Shown: positions 11,525 through 20,567 of the stretch, piece by piece
Layout of the letters: every line of letters starts with the position of its first letter
Numbering within the stretch: the stretch's first letter is position 1
DNA from: Triticum aestivum
Lineage: Eukaryota; Streptophyta; Magnoliopsida; Poales; Poaceae
Reading direction: 5' to 3'
NCBI RefSeq assembly: GCF_018294505.1
Contig: NC_057798.1
Location: 374,542,839 to 374,606,838 of the forward strand
Length of the DNA: 64,000 bases
Notes under the pieces: model-generated
Told to the model about the DNA's origin: nothing
Seen by the model: only the letters and a program-made list of their open reading frames with translations
Database searches by the model: none
Made by a program: the position numbers and the translations under genes

Positions 11525-11526
11525 TA

Positions 11527-11780
11527 CTCCCTCCGGACCTTTTACTCTGCATATAAGAATTGTCTGAAGTCAAACTTCATAAAGTTTGACCTTATTTATA
11601 TGAAAAATATCAACATCTACCATGCTAAAGTTATACAATATGAAAATTTAAGTCATGACACATCTACTGACATTAATTTCATATTGTAAATGTTGGTATT
11701 TTTTCTATAAATTTTGTCAAACTTTACGATGCTTGACTTTAGACAAATCTTATATGAGAACTAAAAACATTCTGAGAGAG
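11527..11780. mobile_element. Stowaway-like MITE (Tc1/mariner type), 254 bp
   Basis: It begins CTCCCTCCGGACC, is AT-rich, and ends in a degenerate inverted copy (TCTGAGAGAG). It is flanked by TA dinucleotides at 11525-11526 and 11781-11782. The paired blocks GTCTGAAGTCAAACTTCATAA and its near-complement in the second half give the long fold-back expected of Stowaway elements. Inserted within the CACTA element. Confidence 0.7.
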
Positions 11781-12090
11781 TACAACATGCTTAACAACAA
11801 CCACATATAGTCATTCATAGAGCTATTGAAATAAATTGGTACTGATGAAATTGAACTGCATAGTTAATACTAGCACATATAGAGCATCACACCGTGAATA
11901 GCTGAAATAAACAAGGCATACAACGAATAACCAAAGATGGCAATTGAAACTGGACATATGCTAACTACAAACAACTGAACAACCAAAAACCGTAGAAATA
12001 AACAAGGCGTAGTGCAAAGAACCAAATATAGCAATAAATACTGGACAGGTTCTCACTATAAAAGTGGTTCGAGAAAACAAATCATGGGTT

Positions 12091-12700
12091 TCCTCACTTG
12101 TCACAGATTGGCTCCTCCTCGTGGTCGCCGTCGATGAAGTCTGACTTGCCAGCTGAGGATCCCAAGCTAGCGTCAGAGAAAGTGTCCTTCAAAAATGAAA
12201 AAAGGGGCCCCATGGCGATGAAGGATGGCAAATTGTTCATAATGAGCCGCAGGAGATCGGCGGCAGGGCCATCGATTAGATCGATGGCTGTCGAACCCGA
12301 AGGGTTGGGTATGGGCAACTTAACCTCTGACATAGCCCGTGTCAAGCTGTTGGTGTCGACGACCTCGATGTCGTAGCCGGTAACCGTGACATGCTAGAAT
12401 ACTTTAGCCCGCTGATTGAAAGGCTCCATCCTGGTCCAGTCATTGTCGTCAGCTTTCTCAGCAGCCACCTCGCCGACGTTGGGCGAAGAGGCCGCGGTAA
12501 AGCTCTTTTGGGCCATTCGCTCCTCAAGCTTCCCTAGAAGCATAGAAGGGCTTAGGCTGCGACGCTCTGGAGTGGGGGAGGGGTGGGGATGGGGATCTGT
12601 AGGAAAGGGTGTGTTTCGTATGCATCATCTAAGAAACTCAGGGCGGTGAGGGTATGTATATCGGTGGTTAAACTACACGGGCGGACCGGGAAAGGTTGAC
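12091..12700 (-). pseudogene. First part of a CACTA-associated ORF
   Basis: Reading the minus strand from about 12700, one frame gives an N-terminal region with blocks such as RMAQKSFTAAA and NVGE, meets a stop near 12394, and continues as LTRAMSEVKLPIPNPSGSTA and LIDGPAADLLRLIMNNLPSF to a stop at 12094. The open 83-residue part (12094-12345) ends in an acidic tail (DGDHEEEPICDK). I recall near-identical proteins from Triticeae CACTA elements but cannot name a domain. Internal stop and frame breaks make it non-functional. Confidence 0.4.
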
Positions 12701-12746
12701 GATGGAGGCGGCGCGGCCAAGCTAGGTTTGGAGTGAGGGAGGGGTG

Positions 12747-13746
12747 TGATGACCCACAAGTATAGGGGATCAATCATAGTCCTTTCGATAAGTAAGAGTG
12801 TCGAACCCAATGAGGAGCAGAAGGAAATGATAAATGATTTTCAGCAAGGTAATGTTTGCAAGCACTGAAATTATAAGTAACGAGTAGTTTGATAGCAAGA
12901 TAATTTGTAACGAACAAGTAATGGTAATGGTAACAAAAGTGCAGCCAGTTAGCCCAATCCTTTTGAGGCAAAGGACAGGCCAAAACAGTCTCTTATGATA
13001 AGCAAAGTCTTCTTAAGGGCACACGAGAATTTCATCTAGTCACTTTCCTCATGTTGGTTCGATTTGTGTTCGCTACTTTGATAATTTGATATGTGGGTGG
13101 ACCGGTGCTTAGGTGCTGTTCTTACTTGAACAAACCTCCTACTTATGATTAATCCCCTCGCAAGCATCCGCAACTACGAGAAAAGTATTAAGCATAAATT
13201 CTAACCATAGCATTAAACTTTTGGATCCAAATCAGTCCGTTACGGAATAGCGCATAAACTAGGGTTTAAGCTTCTATCACTCTAGTAATAACTACTCCAC
13301 AATGCATTCCCTTAGGCCCAAGTATGGTGAAGTGTCATGTAGTTGACGTTCACATGACACCACTAAGGGAATCACAACATACATACCATCGAAATATCGA
13401 ACACATATAAAATTCACATGATTACTTGCAACAAGATTTCTCCCGTGACCTCAAGAACAAAAATAACTACTGAAAAATGATAATCATGCTCAAGATCAGA
13501 GGGGTATTAAATAGCATAATGGATCTGAACATATAATCTTCTAGCGGATAAAGCATATAGTAATCAACTACAAGATGTAACCAACACTACTAGTCACCCA
13601 CAAGCACCAATCTATAGTTCCGGTACAAAGATTGAACACAAGAGATGAACTAGGGTTTGAGAGGAGATGGTGTTGTTGAATATGTTGATGGAGATTGCCC
13701 TCCCCAAGATGGGAGAGATATTGGCGATGACAATGATTTCCCCCTC
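12747..13746. mobile_element. Truncated LTR of an abundant Triticeae Gypsy-type family
   Basis: Begins TGATGACCCACAAGTATAGGGG and carries a long, well-preserved block I recognise as a frequent Triticeae LTR (landmarks AGTGTCGAACCCAA near 12789, GGGTGGACCGGTGCTTAGG near 13095, GATGAACTAGGGTTTGAG near 13646). It is cut at GATTTCCCCCTC by the start of another LTR at 13747. No coding sequence. Exact family not determined. Confidence 0.6.
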
Positions 13747-14218
13747 TGTCAGTGTCAAAACCGGCGGATCTCGGGTAGGGGGTCCGGAACTGTGCGTCTA
13801 AGGCTAATGGTAACTGGAGGCAGGGGACACGATGTTTTACCCAGGTTCGGGCCCTCTCGATGGAGGCAATACCCTACTTCCTGCTTGATTGATCTTGATT
13901 ATATGAGTATTACAAGAGTTGATCTACCACGAGATCATAGAGGCTAAACCCTAGAAGCTAGCCTATGATTATGATTGATCTTTTTCTACGGACTAAACCC
14001 TCTGGTTTATATAGACACCGGAGGGGGCTAGGGTTACACAGAGTCGGTTACAGAGAAGGAGATCTACGTATCCGAATCGCCAAGCTTGCCTTCCACGCAA
14101 AGGAGAGTCCCATCTGGACACGTGACAAAGTCTTCAATCTTGTATCTTTATAGCCCAACAGTCCGACTAAAGTATATAGTCCGGCTGCCCGAGGACCCCT
14201 TAATCTAGGACTCCCTCA
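13747..14218 (+). repeat. LTR, 472 bp
   Basis: It starts TGTCAGTGTCAAAACCGGCGG and ends GGACTCCCTCA. Internal landmarks ACCCAGGTTCGGGCCCTCT, ATGAGTATTACAAGAGTTG and TAGACACCGGAGGGGG are those of a common Triticeae LTR. It interrupts the preceding LTR at CCCCTC. Confidence 0.65.
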
Positions 14219-14751
14219 GTAGCCCCTAAACCAGGCTTCAATGACGCTGAGTCCCGCGCGTAGATTGTCTTCGGCATTGCAAGGAGGGTTCCTTCTCTGA
14301 ATACTTCATAGAAGAATCCAAACACAAGAATCGTGTCCGGCTCTGCAAAACAAATTCCACATACCACCATAGAGAGCACAATATTCCATGAATCTAATAT
14401 GCTGACAACCTTTTATAGCGTGACGTCACGCCACAGCCCGACCTTTATTTGAATCGTTTTTCACCACCAAACACTGCACGTGCTGCGAGGCGGTTTTATC
14501 GGCACGTCTTGTCGAAGCAGAGACCGTGTTCCCCTTATCATGGGATTCTCATCAATACAGGTGTGGGTAACCCAACCGTGTTTGTTTAATATGACTCCTC
14601 AATTTTAGGCAAGTTCCAAGGACGCTTGATATTCATCCTCTTTATAAGGGGGGCTAGGCTTGTCCTTTTCTTCCCACGCTCAATCCTTCCCCTCCCGTAC
14701 CTCGAGTTCCAACACCCAAGGCTCAAGCTTAAGCACTTCGGACTTTCAACC
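14219..14751 (+). other. Leader region of the gypsy-type element
   Basis: Non-coding. Begins GTAGCCCCTAAACCAGGC directly after the LTR. Further landmarks are GGCACGTCTTGTCGAAGCAGAG and TGGGTAACCCAACCGTG. It carries a TATA-like TTTATAAGG at 14641-14649 about 110 bp before the ORF start. Confidence 0.5.
14641..14649 (+). promoter_or_regulatory. TATA-like box upstream of the PF04195-type ORF
   Basis: TTTATAAGGGGGG lies about 110 bp upstream of the degenerate start codon. Remembered intact relatives have CCTATAAAAGGGG at this place, so it is probably an internal promoter of the element. Confidence 0.4.
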
Positions 14752-15582
14752 ATATCCAGATCCAACCTTCAAGGCCGGTGGATGGCCTCCTCTGTCACAG
14801 AGGAGGACATCAAGAAGCTTAGGGACGCCAGGTATCTCACCGCCGAAATCCCGCACAGGCTGCCTGCTCAAGGGCAGGTCATCCCCACTCCCGAACCCAA
14901 CGAGAGTGTCGTATTTGTTTCCCACTTCCTCCGGTGGCTAGGTTTTAGTCTTGATCCCTTCATGAGAGGGCTCATGTTCTATTACGGGCTAGATTTCCAT
15001 GATCTAGCTCCGGATTCCATCCTTCACATCTCGTCGTTTATCGTCGTGTGTGAAGCCTTCCTCTGCATTACTCCCCACTTTGGCCTATGGCTCAAGACCT
15101 TCAATGTGAGGCCGAAGGTGATTGAAGGGCGTCACGCGGAGTGTGGAGGCGCTATAATAAGAAAGGGCGCCGACGCCCCATGGCCAAAGGGTTCCTTCAC
15201 AAAAACTTCTGACTTATGGCAACGGGAGTGGTTTTACATCACAGCTCCCCGAGGTACAAAGCGGGCGGCCGCTCCAGCGTTTTGCCCGGGCCCTCCGCCG
15301 CAACTGGCGTCATGGGTCAACAAGGGGCTGGACTGGGGGCCAGTTAACGACATGCTGACGCTGCAAAGCCGCATCCGAGATCTTCTTAAGAAGGATGTCA
15401 GCCTTGTCAAGATAATGCAAGTGATGCTGGTTCGTGGGGTCCTGCCCTACCAATGTCGATCTCCCCGCATGTGGGAGTTCAACCCGGAAGGACCGCGAAC
15501 CATTCAACAATTCTTCGGCATGACGCTCAAAGAGATGTATGGGTTGTTCTTCGGAAGTGTTATCAGAAAGTTATTCTGCTAA
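14752..15582 (+). pseudogene. Putative gypsy-type transposon protein (PF04195-like), start lost and C-terminus truncated
   Basis: The frame is open from 14626 to 15582. The residues recognisable as PF04195 (Transposase_28) run from about 14782: SSVTEEDIKKLRDARYL, FVSHFLRWLGFSLDPFMRGL, FYYGLDFHDLAPDSILHISSF, CEAFLCITPHFGLWLKTFNV, WFYITAPRG and MWEFNPEGPRTI. Its role in the element is not established. The family start codon appears mutated to ATA at 14752; the first usable in-frame ATG is 14782 (266 codons). The upstream ATG at 14626 precedes the TATA-like box and is unlikely to be the start. After GLFFGS (about 15551) the frame runs into a 51-bp repeat unrelated to the element and stops, so the C-terminus is lost. 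Confidence 0.7.
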
Positions 15583-15602
15583 TATTAGCAGAATAGACCG
15601 GC
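15552..15602. repeat. 51-bp direct repeat with perfect palindrome, copy 1
   Basis: Identical over 51 bp to 15675-15725. It contains a perfect 24-bp palindrome centred on CTAATATTAG (about 15571-15594). It lies at the junction where the gypsy-type ORF breaks off. Confidence 0.9.
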
Positions 15603-15674
15603 AAGTTCACTTGTGTGAGTATTGCAGCATAGTTGGTTCGAACAATGACGTGCACTTGCGTTGAGCGTGCAGTG

Positions 15675-15725
15675 CGGAAGTGTTATCAGAAAGTTATTCT
15701 GCTAATATTAGCAGAATAGACCGGC
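15675..15725. repeat. 51-bp direct repeat with perfect palindrome, copy 2
   Basis: Exact copy of 15552-15602 at an offset of 123 bp; the 72 bp between the copies are unique. It continues into a TATA-like (TA)n run at 15726-15734 upstream of the exonuclease pseudogene. Confidence 0.9.
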
Positions 15726-16054
15726 TATATATATATGGTTGCTTGCCATTGAGGCGACCGCGGAGCGCTCTGCTCACGTCCCTGCGCACGCGCTCTACCA
15801 GCGGTTGGGGCCTGCGCACGATCACGTTGGAGCCCCCATATGCATGCGGTTGTGTCGCGTGCGTCGAATGATGCAGTTACGCGCTGCAAATTATAAATGC
15901 CATCTAGGCATGAGGATATTCCAGGCTGTTCGGCTTCCCCTTTAACTCCCGCAACCATTAAAACCTTAGTCTCTTCAACCTTTCGATCTCGCCCCACAAC
16001 ACAAAAAGCACACCCACGACGACACATACAGAGAGGATATCTAGCGGTGCTCTA

Positions 16055-16734
16055 ATGGAGTTCGGCGAGCATAAAGTGGAGACCCACACGAGGGAGACGG
16101 ATCTCTCGGTGGTGTACACCATTGAAACGGCCGTGGTGGAGGACTACATCAACACTGTGGAGCAGTTGCCTTATCGAGACAAGTGCAAGGTGGTCGGCAT
16201 CGACCTCCAGTACACCAGCGGTCAACCCGACAGAGATCAGAAGGTTGCCGTCGCTCAGTTGTGCGTGGGCCATCATGTCCTCTTCTTCCACTACTGCATG
16301 GCCACGGAGCCTTGTGACAGTTTTGCCAGGTTTATCCACATCATCGACTACAAGTTCGCTACGGTGGAAACCTGCAACGACGTAAAGGCGCTCAAGATTA
16401 CAGGCTTGGCCTGCAAGAACCTTGTCGAAATCTGTGACCACTACAGGTGTGGGGCAACACCAAGGACTCCCTGGTTGAACTCGCCTCGGCCATCATCGAT
16501 CCCTACTACGAAAAGATGAAGCGGGATGCCAAAAAAACACATCCGGTATCCTGGCATGGGACCTGGACGCGGCAACTGGATGAACCTCACCTCGGGTTCG
16601 CTGCCAAGAGTGTGTACACATGCTACGAGGTGCACAGGCGGATCATTGACATGAGGAAGTGCCTCGTTACCGAAATCAACGAGGCCGGATCGAGCCACAA
16701 GAAGAGCAGTAGTGGCAAGCGCCACAAGAAGTAG
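16055..16734 (+). pseudogene. 3'-5' exonuclease domain protein (WRN/DEDD type), frameshifted and catalytically damaged
   Basis: Intact relatives have a DnaQ-like 3'-5' exonuclease fold that removes nucleotides from nucleic-acid 3' ends with two metal ions held by D-x-E, D and Y-x3-D motifs. The ATG at 16055 opens a frame with VVGIDLQY at residues 46-53, VAVAQLCVG at 64-72 and the ExoII-like CNDVKAL at 107-113. The frame leaves the family sequence at about 16449, where one missing base shifts it. The remainder (WGNTKDSLVELA, DPYYEKMK, FAAKSVYTCYE, RRIIDMRKC) is read in the next frame to the stop at 16734. One frameshift would restore about 226 codons, the length I recall for the grass family. 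Active-site changes: the Glu of DxE is Gln (residue 52), and the ExoIII Asp in AAKDAY is Ser (16609-16611). A 5' UTR-like leader precedes it and the C-terminus is Lys-rich. It sits beside a CACTA end, suggesting transduplication. Confidence 0.7.
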
Positions 16735-16834
16735 ATGATGACCACATGATCATTTATCCTAGGTAATTATGCATGTAATATATAATTTACTTTGGTGTGT
16801 GGAAATGTCATGTGTGTAGTAGCCACCTATGTAG

Positions 16835-16835
16835 T

Positions 16836-16932
<97 letters not shown>
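16835..16932. repeat. (GT)n(AT)n microsatellite
   Basis: A short (GT)n run leads into about 43 uninterrupted AT repeats (16846-16932), 110 bp downstream of the exonuclease pseudogene. It also gives spurious YIYIYI peptides in two frames. Confidence 0.95.
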
Positions 16933-16934
<2 letters not shown>

Positions 16935-16956
16935 TCTGTGTTATTATCGGTCTTCA

Positions 16957-17340
16957 CAAACATTTCTGATTACAGACATGTTTGTCGCGTATCACACACA
17001 TCTTGTTAAATTGAACGTTTCTGTTCTCTTAGCTCAACGCAAACAGTTCATCTGAGTGAACCGTTTGCCCTCTATCGCACACACTTTGATTTGGAGGACA
17101 TTTTTTTTTTGTTCCGCCTAATCACAAACAGTTCATCCGAGTGAACTGTATGCCATATATCGAACACACCTTCATCTGGCTGCCCATTTCTGTTGTTCCG
17201 CCTCATCATAAACAGTTTATCCGAGTGAACTGTACACCGTATATTGCACACACCTCCATCTGGCTACCCATTTCTGTTGTTCGGCCTCATCACAAATAGT
17301 TTATTGGACTGAACTGTATGCCCCGCATTGCACATGCAAC
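16957..17340. repeat. CACTA subterminal repeats, 84-85-bp unit
   Basis: Units begin at about 16957, 17041, 17126, 17210 and 17294, each with AAACAGTTCATCCGAGTGAAC-like cores followed by ATCGCACACAC, CATCTGGCT and TTCTGTTGTTCCGCC. The last unit is partial. Confidence 0.75.
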
Positions 17341-17460
17341 TAAAATCCAAACCGTGTTTGATGTATCCGCCATCTCAAACGTTTTGCATATTTTTTGATG
17401 GTTATTTTACATCATCGTTTGCGATTATTGCATCAAACACAGTTTCGTTGAAGGGTCTCT

Positions 17461-17472
17461 GATTGTAGTGTC
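17461..17472 (-). repeat. CACTA terminal inverted repeat (right end)
   Basis: CTGATTGTAGTG, reverse complement CACTACAATCAG. The following three bases TCG would be the target duplication. Confidence 0.55.
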
Positions 17473-18166
17473 GCGTTAGCAGCATCCTAAGTAGTGGATA
17501 CATCAAAATTGAGTTAGGGTTTCTGCCTCCACTCTCTTTCGAGTTGGTTTCTTGACAAGTAAGTTTTGAAACCTAATCGTTTTGGATCGTGATCGTGACA
17601 CTCGACCATTAATTGGTTTGCCTATGTGCATTTCTAGAAATTCCAAAGTAAAGCCCTAATGCCTATGAATGAATGGTAACACATGGTGCAAATCTTTAAT
17701 CCCATATCGCTACTGGAGGTGGTGTGACACCACCTTATACGGTGAGTTCTCCCAACTACACCTAGTGATTGCTACTGGGAGAGAAAGAGAACACCCCACT
17801 TGCTTGCCTCGCCGGGGCCGAGCAAAGGGTGCGGGTGTGCGACATGCATGTGAATGGCCTTCTAAAATCTGGTCCATGGCTTTGTAGGAACATGGCTTCA
17901 TTTTGTCGTTCTATTTTTTGTTTCCTTGGCCAGTAAGTTTTCAAGTTGGTTTATTGACCATTAAGTTTTGAAACCTAATCAGTTTGGATCGTGACCGCGA
18001 CACGCGACTGTGTAAGTTGTCCTATATATATGACTTACCGGTCATCGCCAAAGATACATCAAAACGGAGTTAGGGTTTTTGGCTCCTCACCCTATTTGTG
18101 CTACCATCGTAATCTACTCCACCCTGAAAGCCCGTGTGCATCTAAGAGGGGAGACAAGGTCTCCGG
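17473..18166 (+). other. Unassigned, possible Copia leader with a degenerate direct repeat
   Basis: No open frame of note. A 60-bp degenerate direct repeat occurs at 17542-17601 and 17944-18003 (AGTTGGTTT-TTGAC--TAAGTTTTGAAACCTAATC). A related block, GATACATCAAAA-GAGTTAGGGTTT, occurs at 17500 and 18052. The right end is the target of the composite element at 18172, and the sequence resumes at 27366, leading to a Copia gag remnant. It may therefore be that element's LTR or leader. Confidence 0.4.
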
Positions 18167-18171
18167 AGCAC
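18167..18171. repeat. Target-site duplication AGCAC, left copy
   Basis: AGCAC directly precedes TGTTAG of LTR1; the same AGCAC follows the inverted LTR3 at 27361-27365. Confidence 0.75.
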
Positions 18172-18576
18172 TGTTAGAAAAATCTTGAGTAGTTAATTAG
18201 TGTCACACGTGCTTGTAGAAGTGCATGCACTTACGTCTGATGTGTCCTAATGTATTCGGTTTAGAGACTGGTCTGTGTACTAGTAGTCATCCGGCTAGGA
18301 GTATTAGTTTAGACATGTCCTAGTCCTTGTAGTATTAGGATTCCTACTAGGTGATCATCTTGGCTGAGTCCGAGTAGGTTTAGGTTGAAGGGTTGGCCGC
18401 TGCTGGTGGGGAATATATATGCAGCCGGCTGTGGAGTTTTGTAATACCGTGTGGAGAAAAACAAAAACAAATAAAGAGATAAACAAAGGACACAATACGA
18501 GCCCTTGGCTATCAGTTTTCGTGTACGCGTGTTCGTCCTGATTTGATGTGATTGATCCTGTGATCGAGTTCTAACA
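18172..18576 (+). repeat. LTR1, 405 bp
   Basis: TGTTAGAAAAATC to GAGTTCTAACA; the termini form an 8-bp inverted repeat (TGTTAGAA/TTCTAACA). A TATA-like run ATATATATGC lies near 18412. About 7% divergent from LTR2 by eye. Confidence 0.85.
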
Positions 18577-18577
18577 A

Positions 18578-18590
18578 TTGGTATTAGAGA
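18578..18590 (+). other. Primer binding site, degenerate initiator-tRNA-Met type
   Basis: TTGGTATTAGAGA two bases after LTR1, close to TGGTATCAGAG. Confidence 0.65.
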
Positions 18591-19429
18591 AAGGTTCGAG
18601 TGAAGCTGTGCTTGCCTCGGGGTGGCGACCCGACTAGCACCTCGGGGCGGGCGATGAAGTTGCTGGGTGGTGCAGCGACCGGGAGGATCAAGCGATCGTT
18701 GTTTGTTGGAGCGACAAGGAGGGAGACAGCAGGTTGCCGTCAGCAAGGCAGTGGAAGGAGATCGTTGATGGAAGAGGTGGTGCCGTTGTGCGGTGCTAGA
18801 GCTCATCAAGATCATCATCCACGGGAGTTGGAGTCAAGGAGTCGTGTGAGTTTGCACAATCAGTCGTCGTTGCGCCTGTGACTCGTCGTCGTGTTCCAAG
18901 TGCTCGTCTTGTTGATGATTCGTGGGAGTGGAAGTAGTGTGCACGGTGTTCCATGAGTCATATCCATGTCCTCGTGGAGCGTCCTGGTTGCAGCCAGTGT
19001 GGATTCCGTGTGATGCCGAAGGCAGACGATGGTAGGAGAAGCCATCGTAAAGCGAGGAGGTGTGCGACCAGTAGAAGGCGATCTACTGCAAGCAAGTATA
19101 TTGAGTATGGCACGGACCGAGTGCAAGGCAGCGGCCAAGCAATGGCGGTGGCACAACATAGCAGAGCAAGGAGGCGCACTGCATGTTTCCAGGCGGGTCA
19201 TACTCAGTGTACGGATATGACAGTTGAAGATCAAGCTTGGCATGTAGTGGGACAGTGACTAGTTAAGTTGTACAATGTGAAGACTGATGATTTGTCCAGT
19301 CTTGCACGTTGCACGCGTAGATGTGATCGTGTGGGCTGGTAGTCTAGATCATGCGTCGGAGTTTGGATTGATAAGTCACGGATCTACGACGACTGACGAT
19401 CGGACAAGCACAGAAGACAAAGAGTCAAG

Positions 19430-19442
19430 ATTAGGGGGAGAT
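19430..19442 (+). other. Polypurine tract
   Basis: TTAGGGGGAGAT immediately before LTR2, typical of Copia elements. Confidence 0.75.
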
Positions 19443-19847
19443 TGTTAGAATAATCTTGAGTAGTTAATTAGTGTCACACCTGCTTGTAGAAGTTCATGCA
19501 CTTACGTCTGATGTGTCCTAGTGTATTCGGTATAGAGATTGGTCTGTGTACTAGTAGTCATCCGGCTAGGAGTATTAGTTTAGACATGTCCTAGTCCTTG
19601 TAGTATTAGGAGTCCTGCTAGGTGATCATCTTGGCTGAGTCCGAGTAGGTTTAGGTCGAAGGGTCGGCTGCTGCTGGTGGAGTATATATATGCAGCCGGC
19701 TGTGGAGTTTTGTAATACAGTGTGGAGAAAAATGAAAAGAAATAAAGAGAGAAACAAAGGGCACCATACGAGCCCTTCGCTATCAGTTTTCGTGTACATG
19801 TGTTTGTCCTGATTTGATGTGATCGATCCTGTGATCGAGTTCTAACA
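19443..19847 (+). repeat. LTR2, 405 bp
   Basis: TGTTAGAATAATC to GAGTTCTAACA, same length as LTR1 and LTR3, with a TATA-like TATATATATGC near 19681. No target duplication follows. Instead a 36-bp piece of LTR interior (ATAGAAATAAAGAGAG...) is attached. Confidence 0.85.
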
Positions 19848-19918
19848 ATAGAAATAAAGAGAGAACAAAGGGCATGAAACGAGCACATCAAATCAGGACG
19901 CACATTAGCCATAAACTG
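19848..19918. repeat. LTR2 junction: LTR-derived pieces in both orientations plus filler
   Basis: 19848-19883 copies plus-orientation LTR interior. 19884-19903 (CACATCAAATCAGGACGCAC) is LTR sequence in minus orientation. 19904-19918 (ATTAGCCATAAAC) matches neither; with the following two bases it matches 21135-21150 of the inner element at 15 of 16 positions. Confidence 0.6.
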
Positions 19919-20556
19919 TCGTGGAATTGTCATGGTAGATGTCCTAATGTGAGGACTTAGTCGTGAGGCCAACACATCTATGCGGTAGCTTGAAGGGGTT
20001 GAGCGGAATCGAGAGACGCAACACAAGACAAGGATTTAGATAGCTTTGGGCCCCGGGAAACATCATCCGGTAACAACCCTACATGTTGTTTGTGGCTAGG
20101 TCTCATTATCATCATGAGGGAGTCGTCGTAAACCGGCTCTTTGTGTCTAGCCCTAGAGATTGTTTCTTCTTACCTCTCCCTCTTGGGGTGCCCTGCCCCT
20201 CCTTATATAAGTTGGAGGGGCAGGTTACATGACTAATCCTAGTTGGATTAGGATTACTCTACTACAAGTGGAGTCCTAGTCCTGCTTCCTTTTTAGGAGA
20301 ATATTCCTTGTGCTTTCCTCATAAACCGGCCCGCCATTAACATAAATCGGCTTTCTGGGCCTTAGGCCTTGTCATCTGTCTGTCCCGCCCGCCGGGTTAC
20401 CAGTGAGTCATAATGTTCAGGTAGGCTGCTTGTAAACTGTCTGGTCAGGGCGGGTCACCAGTGAATCGCCAAGTGTAAACCGGGTCTCAAGTAAACTGCC
20501 AAGTCCATCCGGGTCATAATTCCGACCGGGTCATACCGCGGGGTATATCCCCGACA
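19919..20556 (-). repeat. 3' LTR, 638 bp
   Basis: In element sense it runs TGTCGGGGATATACCCCGCGG to AATTCCACGACA. Contains CTTATATAAG (about 20203-20212), a symmetrical TATA-like box. Confidence 0.8.
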
Positions 20557-20567
20557 TTAGCCCCCAG
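20557..20567 (-). other. Polypurine tract
   Basis: Sense strand CTGGGGGCTAA adjoining the 3' LTR start TGTCGGGG. Several near-copies of this tract recur in the interior. Confidence 0.65.

Larger units (their letters stand above)
8646..12746 (-). mobile_element. CACTA (En/Spm-like) transposon, one end with minus-strand coding remnants
   Basis: The terminus CACTACAAAAAACACTTC at 8646 is followed by ~1.2 kb of subterminal sequence built from repeated GGCCCA/GGCCCGT motifs and degenerate 27-bp units, as in CACTA ends. Beyond it, minus-strand frames at 9.9-12.7 kb recall proteins carried by Triticeae CACTA elements. The opposite TIR is not seen in the window: a Gypsy LTR begins at 12747 inside or next to the element's 5' region. 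Family not determined. Confidence 0.6.
13747..15551 (+). mobile_element. Gypsy-type LTR element fragment with PF04195-like ORF
   Basis: A 472-bp LTR (13747-14218) is followed by a leader and an ORF of the putative gypsy-type transposon domain (Transposase_28, PF04195). The ORF is cut at about 15551 by unrelated sequence, so the rest of the element and its second LTR are missing. Confidence 0.65.
15603..17472 (+). mobile_element. CACTA transposon 3' part carrying an exonuclease pseudogene
   Basis: The right end reads ...CTGATTGTAGTG (to 17472), the complement of CACTACAATCAG, preceded by about five degenerate 84-85-bp subterminal units. The matching left TIR is not in the window, so the left side is truncated or displaced. 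The exonuclease pseudogene and the (AT)n tract lie inside. The TIR differs from that at 8646 beyond CACTACAA, so the two are probably not the ends of one element. Confidence 0.5.
18577..19442 (+). other. Non-coding internal region of small Copia-like element
   Basis: 866 bp between LTR1 and LTR2. The longest open frames are under 130 codons on either strand and contain no gag or pol motif. It ends in the purine tract ATTAGGGGGAGA. Together with its LTRs this is a 1676-bp non-autonomous element. Confidence 0.7.

Noticed and set aside
15571..15594. Geminivirus-like origin (TAATATTA in a stem)
   Set aside because: The canonical nonanucleotide TAATATTAC in a loop with a GC-rich stem is absent; here the motif is the centre of an AT-rich palindrome and no Rep-like ORF is nearby.
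8646..17472. One single large CACTA element from the TIR at 8646 to the TIR at 17472
   Set aside because: The two termini agree only in CACTACAA and their subterminal repeats are unrelated, so they are more likely ends of different elements.
18577..19442. Protein-coding potential in the small Copia-like internal region
   Set aside because: Frames up to 127 codons on both strands without gag or pol motifs; the region reads as a non-coding derivative.
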